Shown here one piece after another: positions 48,133-57,405 of a DNA stretch of 64,000 bases (position 1 is its first letter; each line of letters begins with the position of its first letter). This DNA comes from an uncultured Lentisphaerota bacterium (GTDB lineage: Bacteria > Verrucomicrobiota > Kiritimatiellia > CAIQIC01), in the NCBI GenBank assembly GCA_903889245.1, contig CAISWQ010000072.1:1-64000 (forward strand). Direction: 5' to 3'. The notes below the pieces were generated by a model. The model was given only the letters and a program-made list of their open reading frames with translations, did no database searches and was not told the DNA's origin. A program made the translations under genes and the position numbers.

Positions 48133-49236
48133 TCAGCCGGTCACCAGATCAGGGAAGAGTCGCCGGAGTACTGCGGCCCACTGCGGAATCAAGACGCTGT
48201 GCGAGAAACGTTGCTCCGCATCGGCCCGCGCCTGCCGGCTCATGGCCCGCGCCAATTCAGGTTGTGCGAGCAAACCCATCAGCGCCGCAGTCCACTCCTC
48301 CTTCGAGGAGGCCAGATAACCCGTCACACCATGCCGGACCACGTCCACATTATGTCCCACCGGCGAAGCAATCACCGGCACACCGGCCGCCAGATAGGTT
48401 TTGATCTTATACATGTCTTTGCAGCGGGCATAAACAGTATCCATCAACGGGGCCAAGCCGGCACACGCATGGCCCAGTAGGGAGGCCTCGTCGGTCTCCG
48501 AGTAGGGAAACCACTCCCAAGGAATCGGCAATTGGATGACCGGCTTGGTCGAGCCGGAAACAATCCGCAGGACAAACTTCTGACGTGCATAAACCTCCGC
48601 CAGAATGGCATGAGCGCCCGGCAGTTCCTTAAGGTTGGCAATGTTTCCTGTCCAGGCAATGCGGGGCAAGCCATCGGCAGGCGCACTCGACAGTGGCGGT
48701 TTCAACCGCTCAACATCAATCGGCTCCTCCAGCATCACCACGGGACAGGCCGGCGCGTGCTGGCGAGTCCGGTCCTCCAGCGCCTTGGTGACCACCACCA
48801 CGGCATCCGCCAGCGGTAGCCGGAGGCGGGCGGCTTCATCATAATTTCGTACCGAGAACCAGTCGTCCTGCAGATGGAGGACATACTTGGCACCCCGCGC
48901 CTTGAGTGCCCGCTCAAACCGCGTATCGGCCAGTTTGTTGAACCATGACACGCTGTTGATCCAAACCACATCATGCGGTCGTACCTGCCGCAGACGTTGC
49001 ACCAGATAAAAGGGGGCGACAAAATATTTATAGGCCAGTGAGACCAACTTGCCGCCCTTGTGCGCCATCAGGCGGGCGGGCACATCTGGCCACAAATCCA
49101 TATGCTCACAGGGTAGTCCTGCCGCATTGAAGGCGCGCGCCGTGATCGGCCCTACAACATCTCGCCCCGTCTTGATCGTGAGAGGCGGGGTGAACAGGCG
49201 TAAGCATCCGTTCATTTTAGAAATCGGCATATCCAT
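48133..49236 (-). CDS. Glycosyltransferase, GT4-like
   Basis: AWTGNIANLKEL, LAAGVPVIASPVGHNVDVVRHGVTGYLAS. Confidence 0.83.
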   Translation of the reverse strand: MDMPISKMNGCLRLFTPPLTIKTGRDVVGPITARAFNAAGLPCEHMDLWPDVPARLMAHKGGKLVSLAYKYFVAPFYLVQRLRQVRPHDVVWINSVSWFNKLADTRFERALKARGAKYVLHLQDDWFSVRNYDEAARLRLPLADAVVVVTKALEDRTRQHAPACPVVMLEEPIDVERLKPPLSSAPADGLPRIAWTGNIANLKELPGAHAILAEVYARQKFVLRIVSGSTKPVIQLPIPWEWFPYSETDEASLLGHACAGLAPLMDTVYARCKDMYKIKTYLAAGVPVIASPVGHNVDVVRHGVTGYLASSKEEWTAALMGLLAQPELARAMSRQARADAEQRFSHSVLIPQWAAVLRRLFPDLVTG

Positions 49237-49262
49237 CCGGTTTGGTTCGCACCCAACACCGC

Positions 49263-50264
49263 TCACTTCAGTACGGCTTGGATATCCATGCTCCAGGCAT
49301 CCACAAGGTTTAGTTCGCGTGGTTCCATCAGGCCAGCTTGTACCAAGACTGCATAACACTTTCGTAGATTGTCGCACACGGCGGCGGGTGTTCGTCCAGC
49401 CGTCAGTGACACATTTTCCAACACACAACCAATATTCCTGTTGTGCAGATAGCCAGGAACTTCATCGGCAAAGTCTTTGCGGAGGTCATGCTCATTCCGC
49501 TCCTGGCGCACGGTGGCCTTGGTGAAGGCGACGCACCCACCCATGGCCCAGAGACAGCGTTGGGCCACAAAGGAGCGCCAGATGTCCGTCATGCGGAACG
49601 AGCAATAACTCGGCAGGTAGAGCAGCGGAAACGCCTCCCGGAAGAACGTGGTGTTCTGGCTGTTGAACGGACACCAGCAGCCGGACCCCAACAGCAGCGG
49701 CGGCTCCGGCCGGAACGTCACCGGCAAGGGCTGCGTCATGCGGTACACCGCATCCACATCGGGATTGTCATCGGCCAGCCCCTGCTGGATCAGGCAGTCG
49801 CGCACGCCCGTTCCCGCCAGATGGCAACCCGGCGCGACACGCAACAGTTCGAGGGGGAAGCCACGCGGCCAGATGTTTTCATCACTGAAATAGCTGTACG
49901 CGTTGCACCACCCCGCCCCCGTCACCAACCGCCCCTGCACCGCAAGTTGCCGCGGCTCAAAGAAACCCGTTACCGGTTCGTTATCGTCATCGGTCTCCAC
50001 CATCAACTCCGCACCGGCGGCGATGGCAAAGAGGTAGCCGAGATTCTTGCGCGCATAGTGGCGCGTCGGCAAGGAACGCGCCAGTTGGAAGTCCATGACT
50101 TGCTGCCGGTGCAAGGGGAGGAACTCCACAGCCGGTGCTTCGAAGGCGTCGGGGCCCTTGCTATCGCCGACAATGATCAACCGGCCCTGACGCTCCGCCA
50201 AGCCATCGGCGAGTGTAAGCATCGCGGGAGTTGGGCGCTGGATGGTGGTGACGACTACATACAT
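49263..50264 (-). CDS. STELLO/DUF288-like glycosyltransferase
   Basis: MYVVVTTIQRPTPAMLTLA, VGDSKGP, ARKNLGYLFAIAAGAELMVETDDDNEP. Confidence 0.7.
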   Translation of the reverse strand: MYVVVTTIQRPTPAMLTLADGLAERQGRLIIVGDSKGPDAFEAPAVEFLPLHRQQVMDFQLARSLPTRHYARKNLGYLFAIAAGAELMVETDDDNEPVTGFFEPRQLAVQGRLVTGAGWCNAYSYFSDENIWPRGFPLELLRVAPGCHLAGTGVRDCLIQQGLADDNPDVDAVYRMTQPLPVTFRPEPPLLLGSGCWCPFNSQNTTFFREAFPLLYLPSYCSFRMTDIWRSFVAQRCLWAMGGCVAFTKATVRQERNEHDLRKDFADEVPGYLHNRNIGCVLENVSLTAGRTPAAVCDNLRKCYAVLVQAGLMEPRELNLVDAWSMDIQAVLK

Positions 50265-50265
50265 A

Positions 50266-51675
50266 TCAGATTCCTTTCGCAGTCTGATGGGAACGCCAGA
50301 AGAGCCAGAGCCCGCCCAGCGGTAACAGCGCCCAAATAGCACGTACAGCCAGGGTGAACCAACGGCCGGCCAACAACTGGTCGCTGACCACCACCAGTAG
50401 CACGCAAACCGTCGCCCAGAGGGCCAGCCAGCCCACCTTTAGCGGAATGTGGTAGAAACGACGCGATGCCCACTGCCGCGCCACCAAACCCACGGCCGCC
50501 GTCAGGATGGCGGCCCACGCAGCACCCCAGACACCCCACGTGGGGATCAGGGCGAAGTTCAGAGCCACGTTGATGACGGCCAGGCCCATCTGCAGCCACA
50601 TCGTCACATCGGTCCGCTTGCATTGATAGATGGAGTAGTGCGCCAAACCACTGATCTGGTCCAAGCCCATGCCCAGCAGCAAGAGCGGAATCAACCCGGC
50701 GGCCGGCAAATAGCGAGTATTGATGCACAGTTCGATAAAGTCGCGCGCCAGCAACGCGCCGGCAAAAGCCACCCAGACCACCGCCAAGGCAAACAGGTTA
50801 TTGAAGAACGTCAAACGACGGCGCGCGGCCACCTGATCGGGTGAGGCGGCCGTCTCATAAAAAACAGGCGAGTAGGCTTGGTTGAACGCGCTACAGATGA
50901 CAATCAGGACGCTTGCCAGTTGATAGGCGAAGGAATAGTAGCCGATGTCGGCCATTGTCGCGTAACGATCCAGAAACACCCGGTTGGCCATGTTCATCAG
51001 CCAGGCGCTGATCAGGTTGGGGATCACCGGCGCGCTGAAGCGCAGGCTGGCGGTGAACATCGCGCGGTTAAACCGGGGCTCGGCAATCCGCCACGAGAGC
51101 CAGAGGAAATAGGGCACCAACACCAGCGTCGCCCAAAACTGCGCCTTGAAATAGCCGACCGCACCCTGCCGCGCAACCACCACCCACCACACGATCAGAC
51201 CCGCATTCAGCAACAGTTCCAGCAATGAGATGACCGTGAAGGCCACCGCGCGCTGTTTGAGTTGCAACCACGCCTTGGGCACCATGGACACCACCCCCAG
51301 CGCGGCCGTCCCAATCGCCAACGTGTAGTAGGGGTGAAAAGGGATGTTGCCATAGATCAGCGCCACCAGCGGGCGCAGCGGCAGCAGCAATAACGCGGCT
51401 GAGCACGCGGCCACGGTGAGCAAGCCGATGATGATGGTGCCCAGATAAACACGGCGCTCCGGTTCCGTCTTGTAGTCCCAGTAGAGGCGGAAGACCGAGC
51501 GGTCAATCGCCAACGTCACCAGCAGCGAGAGCAGCATGTAGAGGCCACCGATCGCCCCGATGATGCCGTATTCCGCCGGGTTCATGACCGCGGAATAAAC
51601 CGGCAGCAGGACAAAACCGATGACCCGCGGCGCCAGGTTGCCGAGCGTATAGACGATGGTATTGCGCAGCAGCAT
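50266..51675 (-). CDS. Polysaccharide flippase (Wzx/MATE-like)
   Basis: MLLRNTIVYTLGNLAPRVIGFVLLPVYSAVMNPAEYGIIG; about 12 TM. Confidence 0.88.
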   Translation of the reverse strand: MLLRNTIVYTLGNLAPRVIGFVLLPVYSAVMNPAEYGIIGAIGGLYMLLSLLVTLAIDRSVFRLYWDYKTEPERRVYLGTIIIGLLTVAACSAALLLLPLRPLVALIYGNIPFHPYYTLAIGTAALGVVSMVPKAWLQLKQRAVAFTVISLLELLLNAGLIVWWVVVARQGAVGYFKAQFWATLVLVPYFLWLSWRIAEPRFNRAMFTASLRFSAPVIPNLISAWLMNMANRVFLDRYATMADIGYYSFAYQLASVLIVICSAFNQAYSPVFYETAASPDQVAARRRLTFFNNLFALAVVWVAFAGALLARDFIELCINTRYLPAAGLIPLLLLGMGLDQISGLAHYSIYQCKRTDVTMWLQMGLAVINVALNFALIPTWGVWGAAWAAILTAAVGLVARQWASRRFYHIPLKVGWLALWATVCVLLVVVSDQLLAGRWFTLAVRAIWALLPLGGLWLFWRSHQTAKGI

Positions 51676-51687
51676 GGTCGCCGCGAA

Positions 51688-52251
51688 TTACAGGAAACGT
51701 CCCTGCTCCTTCAAACGCCGGAACTGCTCCAGATCACGCGACTTGATGACCTGCGCCGGATTACCACCGACCACCGCCCCGGCAGGGACATCGCGCGTCA
51801 CCACCGCACCGGCGCCGATGATCGCGCCCTCCCCCACCGTCACACCCGGCACGATGGTGACGTTCGCGCCGCACCAGACGAAATCTTGAATGAGCACAGG
51901 CCGGGCAAGCATTTTTTCATCGTAAGGGATGAACTCCGCCGGTTCCCAGTTGTGGTTCGTGCTGAAGATGGTCAGTCCCCGCCCCACATGGAAATAGCGA
52001 CCGATGGTCACACCGCCGGAACATTCGATGAAGGTATTGGATTTGAGGTGGCTGGTCGGATGGATGGAAAACTTGCTCACGTCGCCATCGAGTGTCACCC
52101 CGCCCTCGCCTTGGGGACAAAAACGCAGCGATGTTGGCAACCCTTGATTCAAGCGCGCCACACGCACCCGTTGCAGCGCATCGCGCCACTTGGCGGCCAG
52201 CGTATCCAGCCGCAGCGTCCAGATCAGATGATAGAGGAACCCCTGCTTCAT
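51688..52251 (-). CDS. Left-handed beta-helix acyltransferase
   Basis: VLIQDFVWCGANVTIVPGVTVGEGAIIGAGAVVTRDVPAGAVVGGNPA hexapeptide repeats. Confidence 0.9.
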   Translation of the reverse strand: MKQGFLYHLIWTLRLDTLAAKWRDALQRVRVARLNQGLPTSLRFCPQGEGGVTLDGDVSKFSIHPTSHLKSNTFIECSGGVTIGRYFHVGRGLTIFSTNHNWEPAEFIPYDEKMLARPVLIQDFVWCGANVTIVPGVTVGEGAIIGAGAVVTRDVPAGAVVGGNPAQVIKSRDLEQFRRLKEQGRFL

Positions 52252-53297
52252 GCGGCCATCCCCTTCCGCTGCTGAATAATCCCCTGCAATTCACTCAGAC
52301 TTTCCACAAAGCGCAGCCGGCCCTCCGCCACCTTGGCGACATAGTTGACACCGTAATCCATCAGTTGCCGGTCGCGCGCATGAAGAAGTTTGGCGAGGGA
52401 GAACACCCGCTCCGTATTCTCGCGCGCCACATAGCCCAAGGCAGAGGACGTAAAGCCCAACACCAGTGCGAATTGGTCCATGGGCAGGAATTCACCCGGA
52501 ATGAAGGCCGGAATCATTTGGACGGGACATGCGGCCACGAAAGGTGAATGGCCCACACGCGGATGAGGCTTGATGAGCACGGTATAACCCGCGACGACGA
52601 GCATCTGGAAAACCTGCCGCAACACCGCCTCGTAGTCATCCGCTATGTTTTCCTCAGGATTCTCAAAGATGAGCGCATTCCTCTGGCCCACAGGGAGCGG
52701 GAGCCGGTGGGCGTAGGTCCGCAATACTGTAGAGGTATCTGCGGTGAGCGGCCGGTGTGCGATGCCATGGCGGTCAGAGCGGAACCACAGAATATGCTTG
52801 TGCGCAGGCGAGCCTTCCACCTGCCGCCATTCAAATTCCGCCCCGCTAATCCACCGATAAATGCGTACCAGCAAGTGATGCCGCCAGAACGCCGTTGTCG
52901 GCACGCAACTGTACTTGTGGTGCGAGCACCAACTGACGTGGTTACGGCGCGACAGATAGGCCAGACACGCCGGCGCCACCCATTCGATCTCGTTGGAAAA
53001 ATAGAACACTTCCGCCCCTTGAATGGGCAGGAAGTGCTCGTCCAAAATATCGCGCAGCCATTTTCGCAAGGCCCAATTGCCGCCCCACCTGCGCAGAGAG
53101 GGGGTGTCCACCGGATAGCTGATATGCCGGACTACTACATTGGGCAACTGCAAGAACTCCAAGAATCGGCGCATGCCATCCACTTCGAACGTGACGAAGA
53201 GCACCGCGCCCGCGCTTTTGCGCCGTTCGTAGATTTCCAACGCAAACTTCAGATCGGCCGGTGACTGGCAAAAGATAACGCTCTGGAAGGGCGACAT
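52248..53297 (-). CDS. Candidate sialyl/nonulosonate-type glycosyltransferase
   Basis: VLIKPHPRVGHSP HP-type motif, LGFTSSALGYVA; directly downstream of the Pse pathway. Confidence 0.5.
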   Translation of the reverse strand: MSPFQSVIFCQSPADLKFALEIYERRKSAGAVLFVTFEVDGMRRFLEFLQLPNVVVRHISYPVDTPSLRRWGGNWALRKWLRDILDEHFLPIQGAEVFYFSNEIEWVAPACLAYLSRRNHVSWCSHHKYSCVPTTAFWRHHLLVRIYRWISGAEFEWRQVEGSPAHKHILWFRSDRHGIAHRPLTADTSTVLRTYAHRLPLPVGQRNALIFENPEENIADDYEAVLRQVFQMLVVAGYTVLIKPHPRVGHSPFVAACPVQMIPAFIPGEFLPMDQFALVLGFTSSALGYVARENTERVFSLAKLLHARDRQLMDYGVNYVAKVAEGRLRFVESLSELQGIIQQRKGMAA

Positions 53298-53352
53298 GGG
53301 GGAATTTCACCAGTGATCAAATCATGTTTGCGCGCCGCCACCGACCGGCGTA

Positions 53353-54393
53353 TCAGGCCACCAGGTCCCACGCCAGTGGCGTGCCGCGGGCGATGGCACA
53401 CTGCGCGCGGCGGCCGAGCACCTCCGGCAGATGCCGGGGAGGCAGGCCGTGCGCCGGCCGGATGGACCGCACATTCTCCGCCGTGAAACATTCGCCCGCC
53501 TGCATATCACGCACGACGAACAGCGAACGCCGGAAGATGTGGCTGCTCTGCTCGCGGGCGGTGAGGGTGTAGCTGACCTGCCCCTGCGCCTGTTCCGCCT
53601 CGCGCACCGCCTGCACCAGCGCCTTGAACTCGGCCGGCTCCAAGGAGAAAGCCGCATCCGGCCCGCCCGTCGCGCGCGACAGGATAAAGTGTTTTTCGAT
53701 GATGCACGCGCCGAGCGTCACCGCCGTGACCGCCGCCGTGATGCCCAGCGTGTGGTCCGAGAGGCCGACCGGCACGCCAAAGGTCGCGGCCAGATGCGGA
53801 ATGGTCCGCAGGTTCATCTCCTCCGGCGGCGCGGGATAGGCGCTGGTGCACTTGAGCAGGGCCAGATCGGTACAGCCGCCCTCACGCAAGGCGCGTACGG
53901 CCTCGTCAATCTCCTCCAGCGTCGCCATGCCCGTGGACATGATGACGGGCTTGCCGGTGGCGGCGATCTTGCGCAGCAGCGGAATATCCACGAGTTCGAA
54001 GGAGGCCACCTTGTGAGCGGGCACCTGCATGGCCTCCAGAAAATCCACCGCGGAGTCGTCGAACGGGGTCGAGAAGCAATCCAAGCCAAGACTTGTCGCC
54101 AGGTCCTTGAGTTTGGGTTGCCAGTCCCACGGCGTATAGGCCTCGCCATAGAGTTGGTAGAGGTTCTTCCCCTCCCAGATGGTGCCCTTGCCAATCTGGA
54201 ATTCGGGCCGCTGGCAATCAAGCGTGATCGTGTCGGGGGTGTAGGTCTGCAACTTCACCGCATCCGCGCCGGCCTCCTTCATCGCATGCACAATACGCAC
54301 GGCTTCGTCAAAATTCTGGCCGTGGTTCGCCGACATCTCGGCGATGATGTACACGGGTTGGCCCGTTCCAATTTCCCGTTGGTTGATCTTCAT
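53353..54393 (-). CDS. pseI: Pseudaminic acid synthase (NeuB family + SAF)
   Basis: YIIAEMSANHGQNFDEAV, AGADAVKLQTYTPDTITLD, FSTPFDDSAVDFLE, SDHTLGI, IIEKHFILSR; ATGA overlap with pseG-H. Confidence 0.9.
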   Translation of the reverse strand: MKINQREIGTGQPVYIIAEMSANHGQNFDEAVRIVHAMKEAGADAVKLQTYTPDTITLDCQRPEFQIGKGTIWEGKNLYQLYGEAYTPWDWQPKLKDLATSLGLDCFSTPFDDSAVDFLEAMQVPAHKVASFELVDIPLLRKIAATGKPVIMSTGMATLEEIDEAVRALREGGCTDLALLKCTSAYPAPPEEMNLRTIPHLAATFGVPVGLSDHTLGITAAVTAVTLGACIIEKHFILSRATGGPDAAFSLEPAEFKALVQAVREAEQAQGQVSYTLTAREQSSHIFRRSLFVVRDMQAGECFTAENVRSIRPAHGLPPRHLPEVLGRRAQCAIARGTPLAWDLVA

Positions 54394-55913
54394 GACTGTC
54401 TCCACACCCGCTGCAAAGCCGGCGCACCCGCCATCACGGTCTCGTCCGCCGGCCCATAGCCCGCGCGCTCGAAGGCCACCACCGAAGCCCGGTTGTCCGG
54501 CTTGATAAAAGCGTGAACCTCCGTCGTGCCAGTGACAGCGGCAAACCGGTGCGTACCTTGGACGATCAGCTTGGCACCCCACCCCCGCCCACGCGCCTCC
54601 GGCGCCAACGTCACAGAGACCACCGCGCTGGGGGGTGCTTCCAACTCGAACCGGATCACACCTATCAATCCGGTCCCGGTTTCGGCCATGAGCATCTGTA
54701 CCCGGTCATGGGCCAGCTTGCTCTGCAACCAGGCCACGTGCGTGTCCCAAGGAATGGGATCCTGCCTGAACGAGACCGCGCGCGTCAGCGGATCGTTGGC
54801 CCATCGCCACAACCGTTCCGCGTCTTCCATGGTGGCCGGGCGGAGAAAAAGTTCTTCCCCACGCAACGCGGCCACCACACGTTCGGCGCCCCAACCATCC
54901 ACCACGCGCTGCGCGGCCGCGGACAACGTCTGCCTCCGGCCGGCGTCGGCCGACAAAGCGGCCAACTGCCGCACCAACTCCCCGCTCTTTACTTCGCCAG
55001 CCTGGCCCACCACCACGGCTGCTCCGGCAGCGCCCAAGGCTTGCACCAAGGCGCGCTGATTCTCGGCGATACTGATAACCAGCATCGGCAGGCCGAGCAA
55101 GCACAGCTCCCAGCAGGTGCTGCCACCGGCTGTCACCGCCATGTCAGCCCACCGGATCAACTCCGGCATGTTCGTGGCGTTACGCCTGACCCGCACCTTG
55201 CTCCACGGCAGAGCCCGCGCCTGGCGCTCGAGTTCATCCGCGCGTGGATTACTCCCGCCGAGCACCACACAGAGTTCACCTTCTTCGGGACTCCATTGAG
55301 CGAGACCATCGAGGATCATTCCGGTCATATTGCCCGGATCGGCGCCGCCCATGGTCACCAAGAGCCGCCGGGCAACCGTTGGAATGTCCCGGCGCCGCTC
55401 CACCGCCAGGAATTCTTTGCGCAACAGCACATGCCGCGTACCCAGCAACAACCGGGTGTGCGCCGCGCGCCGGGCATAAAACTTTTCATCCGCATGGATG
55501 TTCTGGTTGAGGACCAGGTCGCAGACATAGTCGGCGTTTTCGCCATTGTCATCCATCACCAGCAAGCGCACACCCTCGGCTTTGATGACCTGCTGGAACT
55601 CCCCGCCAAAGTGATAGCCATCGGCCACCAGCCAGACGTCTGAAAGCTGAAAATAATTTCCAATCGCCGCGAGCGTGGCGCGCGCGTCATCGGCGGGCGT
55701 GGCGGCCTGTGGAAGCTCAACAACCGTGCAAGGCTCTGACCGTAGGCGGTCGGCCAAGGCGGCAGGAAGCTGCGCGCAGAGAAAAACCACCGGCCCTGCG
55801 CCGGCGCGCTGCCACGCCTGCGCCAGCGCCAGCATGCGCATCACATGCCCGGTGCCAATCTGCGCGGACGCATCGGCGCGGATGAAAAGTGCGGCTGACG
55901 TTGGGCTGCCCAT
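54390..55913 (-). CDS. pseG: PseG-PseH-like fusion: UDP-sugar hydrolase + GNAT N-acetyltransferase
   Basis: IRADASAQIGTGHVMRMLALAQ, VTMGGADPGNMT, VTAGGSTCWELCLLGLP; C-terminal LRPATMEDAERLWRWANDPLTRAVSF GNAT. Confidence 0.87.
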   Translation of the reverse strand: MGSPTSAALFIRADASAQIGTGHVMRMLALAQAWQRAGAGPVVFLCAQLPAALADRLRSEPCTVVELPQAATPADDARATLAAIGNYFQLSDVWLVADGYHFGGEFQQVIKAEGVRLLVMDDNGENADYVCDLVLNQNIHADEKFYARRAAHTRLLLGTRHVLLRKEFLAVERRRDIPTVARRLLVTMGGADPGNMTGMILDGLAQWSPEEGELCVVLGGSNPRADELERQARALPWSKVRVRRNATNMPELIRWADMAVTAGGSTCWELCLLGLPMLVISIAENQRALVQALGAAGAAVVVGQAGEVKSGELVRQLAALSADAGRRQTLSAAAQRVVDGWGAERVVAALRGEELFLRPATMEDAERLWRWANDPLTRAVSFRQDPIPWDTHVAWLQSKLAHDRVQMLMAETGTGLIGVIRFELEAPPSAVVSVTLAPEARGRGWGAKLIVQGTHRFAAVTGTTEVHAFIKPDNRASVVAFERAGYGPADETVMAGAPALQRVWRQS

Positions 55914-55971
55914 GCTGAAGTTTCCAAGGCCGAAAAATGAACCCTTTCCAAAACCTCGGGGTGCGTCTCTT

Positions 55972-57279
55972 TCAGTTCAAGCGCTTGAAGCCGGTGTGCG
56001 CAAGCGGCCCTGTGAGCAGCCGCGTCAGAGGGCCGGCGCGTTGCGCCGCAGTCAGCAAGCCAAAGACTTCCTCCACCTGCTGGAGATAGGCAGCGACGAT
56101 CTCCGGCGTGTGCGCCAGCATCGGATAGAATCCCGCGCCGGCCAGATAGCCGCGCTCCAGCATCAGTTGCGTGAACAGCGTGCGCACCGCCAGACCATCC
56201 TCCCCCTCCACGGCGAAATGGCTCAACGGCGGAATGCCGCCAGCGTGCAGCGCCAGCCCAGTCCGCTGCGCCGCGCTCGCCCATCCCGCCTGCACTTGGG
56301 AGCCGATCGCGTTCAGGTGCCGCTCGACGCCGAGCCGGCGGTACTTGCGCAGCGTCGCCAGCGCCGCCGCCGGGCCGACACGTTCCGTCCAGTAGGTGCT
56401 GCTGATGAAACTTTTTTGCGCCGCCTCCATCACCGCCGCGCGGCCGATGACCGCGCCCATGGGATGGCCATTGCTGATCGCCTTGGCCAGCACCGCCAGA
56501 TCCGGTTCGACGCCCAAGGTCATGTGCGAACCGCCGCAATAGAGACGGAAACCCGCCGAGACTTCATCGAAAATCAGGACCGCACCGCAGCGGTCCGCCT
56601 GCGCGCGGCAGAACTTCAGGAACTCCACATCGGCCTCATTACGGATCGGCTCCATCATGATCGCGGCCAGTTCGGAGCCGTGCTCGCGCACGATAGTCTC
56701 AAGTTGCGCGCGCTCGCCGAAGTTGAACGGCAGCGCCGTACCGCGCAACACGCGCGGTACGCCCGCCGGTTCGAGGCCGGGCAGCAGATGGCCGTCGAGC
56801 GCGCCTTCCGCGCCAAGATTCGCGGCGAGATACCAGTCGTTCCAACCGTGGTAACCGCAGAAGGCGACCTTGTCGCGGCCGGTCGCGGCGCGCGCAATAC
56901 GGACGGCGACCATGCAACTCTCGCCGCCGCAGCGGGCGTAGCGGACACGCTCGGCCCACGGATGCAGTGCGCACAGCAGTTCCGCCAGCTCGACCTCCTC
57001 CGGGCAGTTGAGCACCGTCATGCTGCCGGCCTGGACCGCGGCCACGACCGCGGCGGTGACGTCGGGGTCGGCATAGCCCAGCGTACAGGCCCCGACCCCG
57101 CAGTGCGTCATGTCAATCAACCGGCGACCGTCGAGGTCCACGACCTCGCAACCCTGTGCGCGCTGATAGTAGGCGGGCCATTGCTCCGGCAGGAACATCT
57201 CCGGCCGCTTGGACAGCAGTTGCGTGCCGCCGGGGATGAGCGTCCGCGCCCGTTGATAAAGTTGTTGTCCTGTGTTCAT
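55972..57279 (-). CDS. Class III PLP aminotransferase (GSA aminomutase-like)
   Basis: GYADPDVTAAVVAAVQAGS, RCGGESCMVAVRIARAATGRDKVAFCGYHGWND, LIFDEVSAGFR, LAKAISNGHPMGAVIG. Confidence 0.88.
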   Translation of the reverse strand: MNTGQQLYQRARTLIPGGTQLLSKRPEMFLPEQWPAYYQRAQGCEVVDLDGRRLIDMTHCGVGACTLGYADPDVTAAVVAAVQAGSMTVLNCPEEVELAELLCALHPWAERVRYARCGGESCMVAVRIARAATGRDKVAFCGYHGWNDWYLAANLGAEGALDGHLLPGLEPAGVPRVLRGTALPFNFGERAQLETIVREHGSELAAIMMEPIRNEADVEFLKFCRAQADRCGAVLIFDEVSAGFRLYCGGSHMTLGVEPDLAVLAKAISNGHPMGAVIGRAAVMEAAQKSFISSTYWTERVGPAAALATLRKYRRLGVERHLNAIGSQVQAGWASAAQRTGLALHAGGIPPLSHFAVEGEDGLAVRTLFTQLMLERGYLAGAGFYPMLAHTPEIVAAYLQQVEEVFGLLTAAQRAGPLTRLLTGPLAHTGFKRLN

Positions 57280-57291
57280 TTCGTCTCCGGT

Positions 57292-57400
57292 TTCCAAGGG
57301 TTGAAAAATAAGATCCGCTGTTTTCCAAACCTTGGAAGATTTCCGTGCGGGATTTTCCGAGGCTTGGAAAATTTTGCAGCGCTTTTTCCAAGCCTTGGAA
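57292..57400. repeat. Palindrome array I, 4 units
   Basis: 57292-57306, 57323-57337, 57355-57369, 57386-57400; spacing 31, 32, 31. Confidence 0.95.
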
Positions 57401-57405
57401 AACGA

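Noticed and set aside
55921-55960. TTTCCAAGGCC and TTTCCAAAACC between pseG-H and the aminotransferase
   Set aside because: Half-sites only, 24 bp apart, without matching TTGGAA arms; possibly decayed, not counted as an array.
55976-55989. TTCAAGCGCTTGAA palindrome
   Set aside because: Falls in the last codons of the aminotransferase (…LKRLN) and is a different motif; likely chance.
57292-57400. CRISPR array interpretation of the 31-bp periodic repeats
   Set aside because: Repeat core is only about 15 bp with about 16-bp semi-conserved spacers, 2-4 units, many loci, no cas genes in the window.
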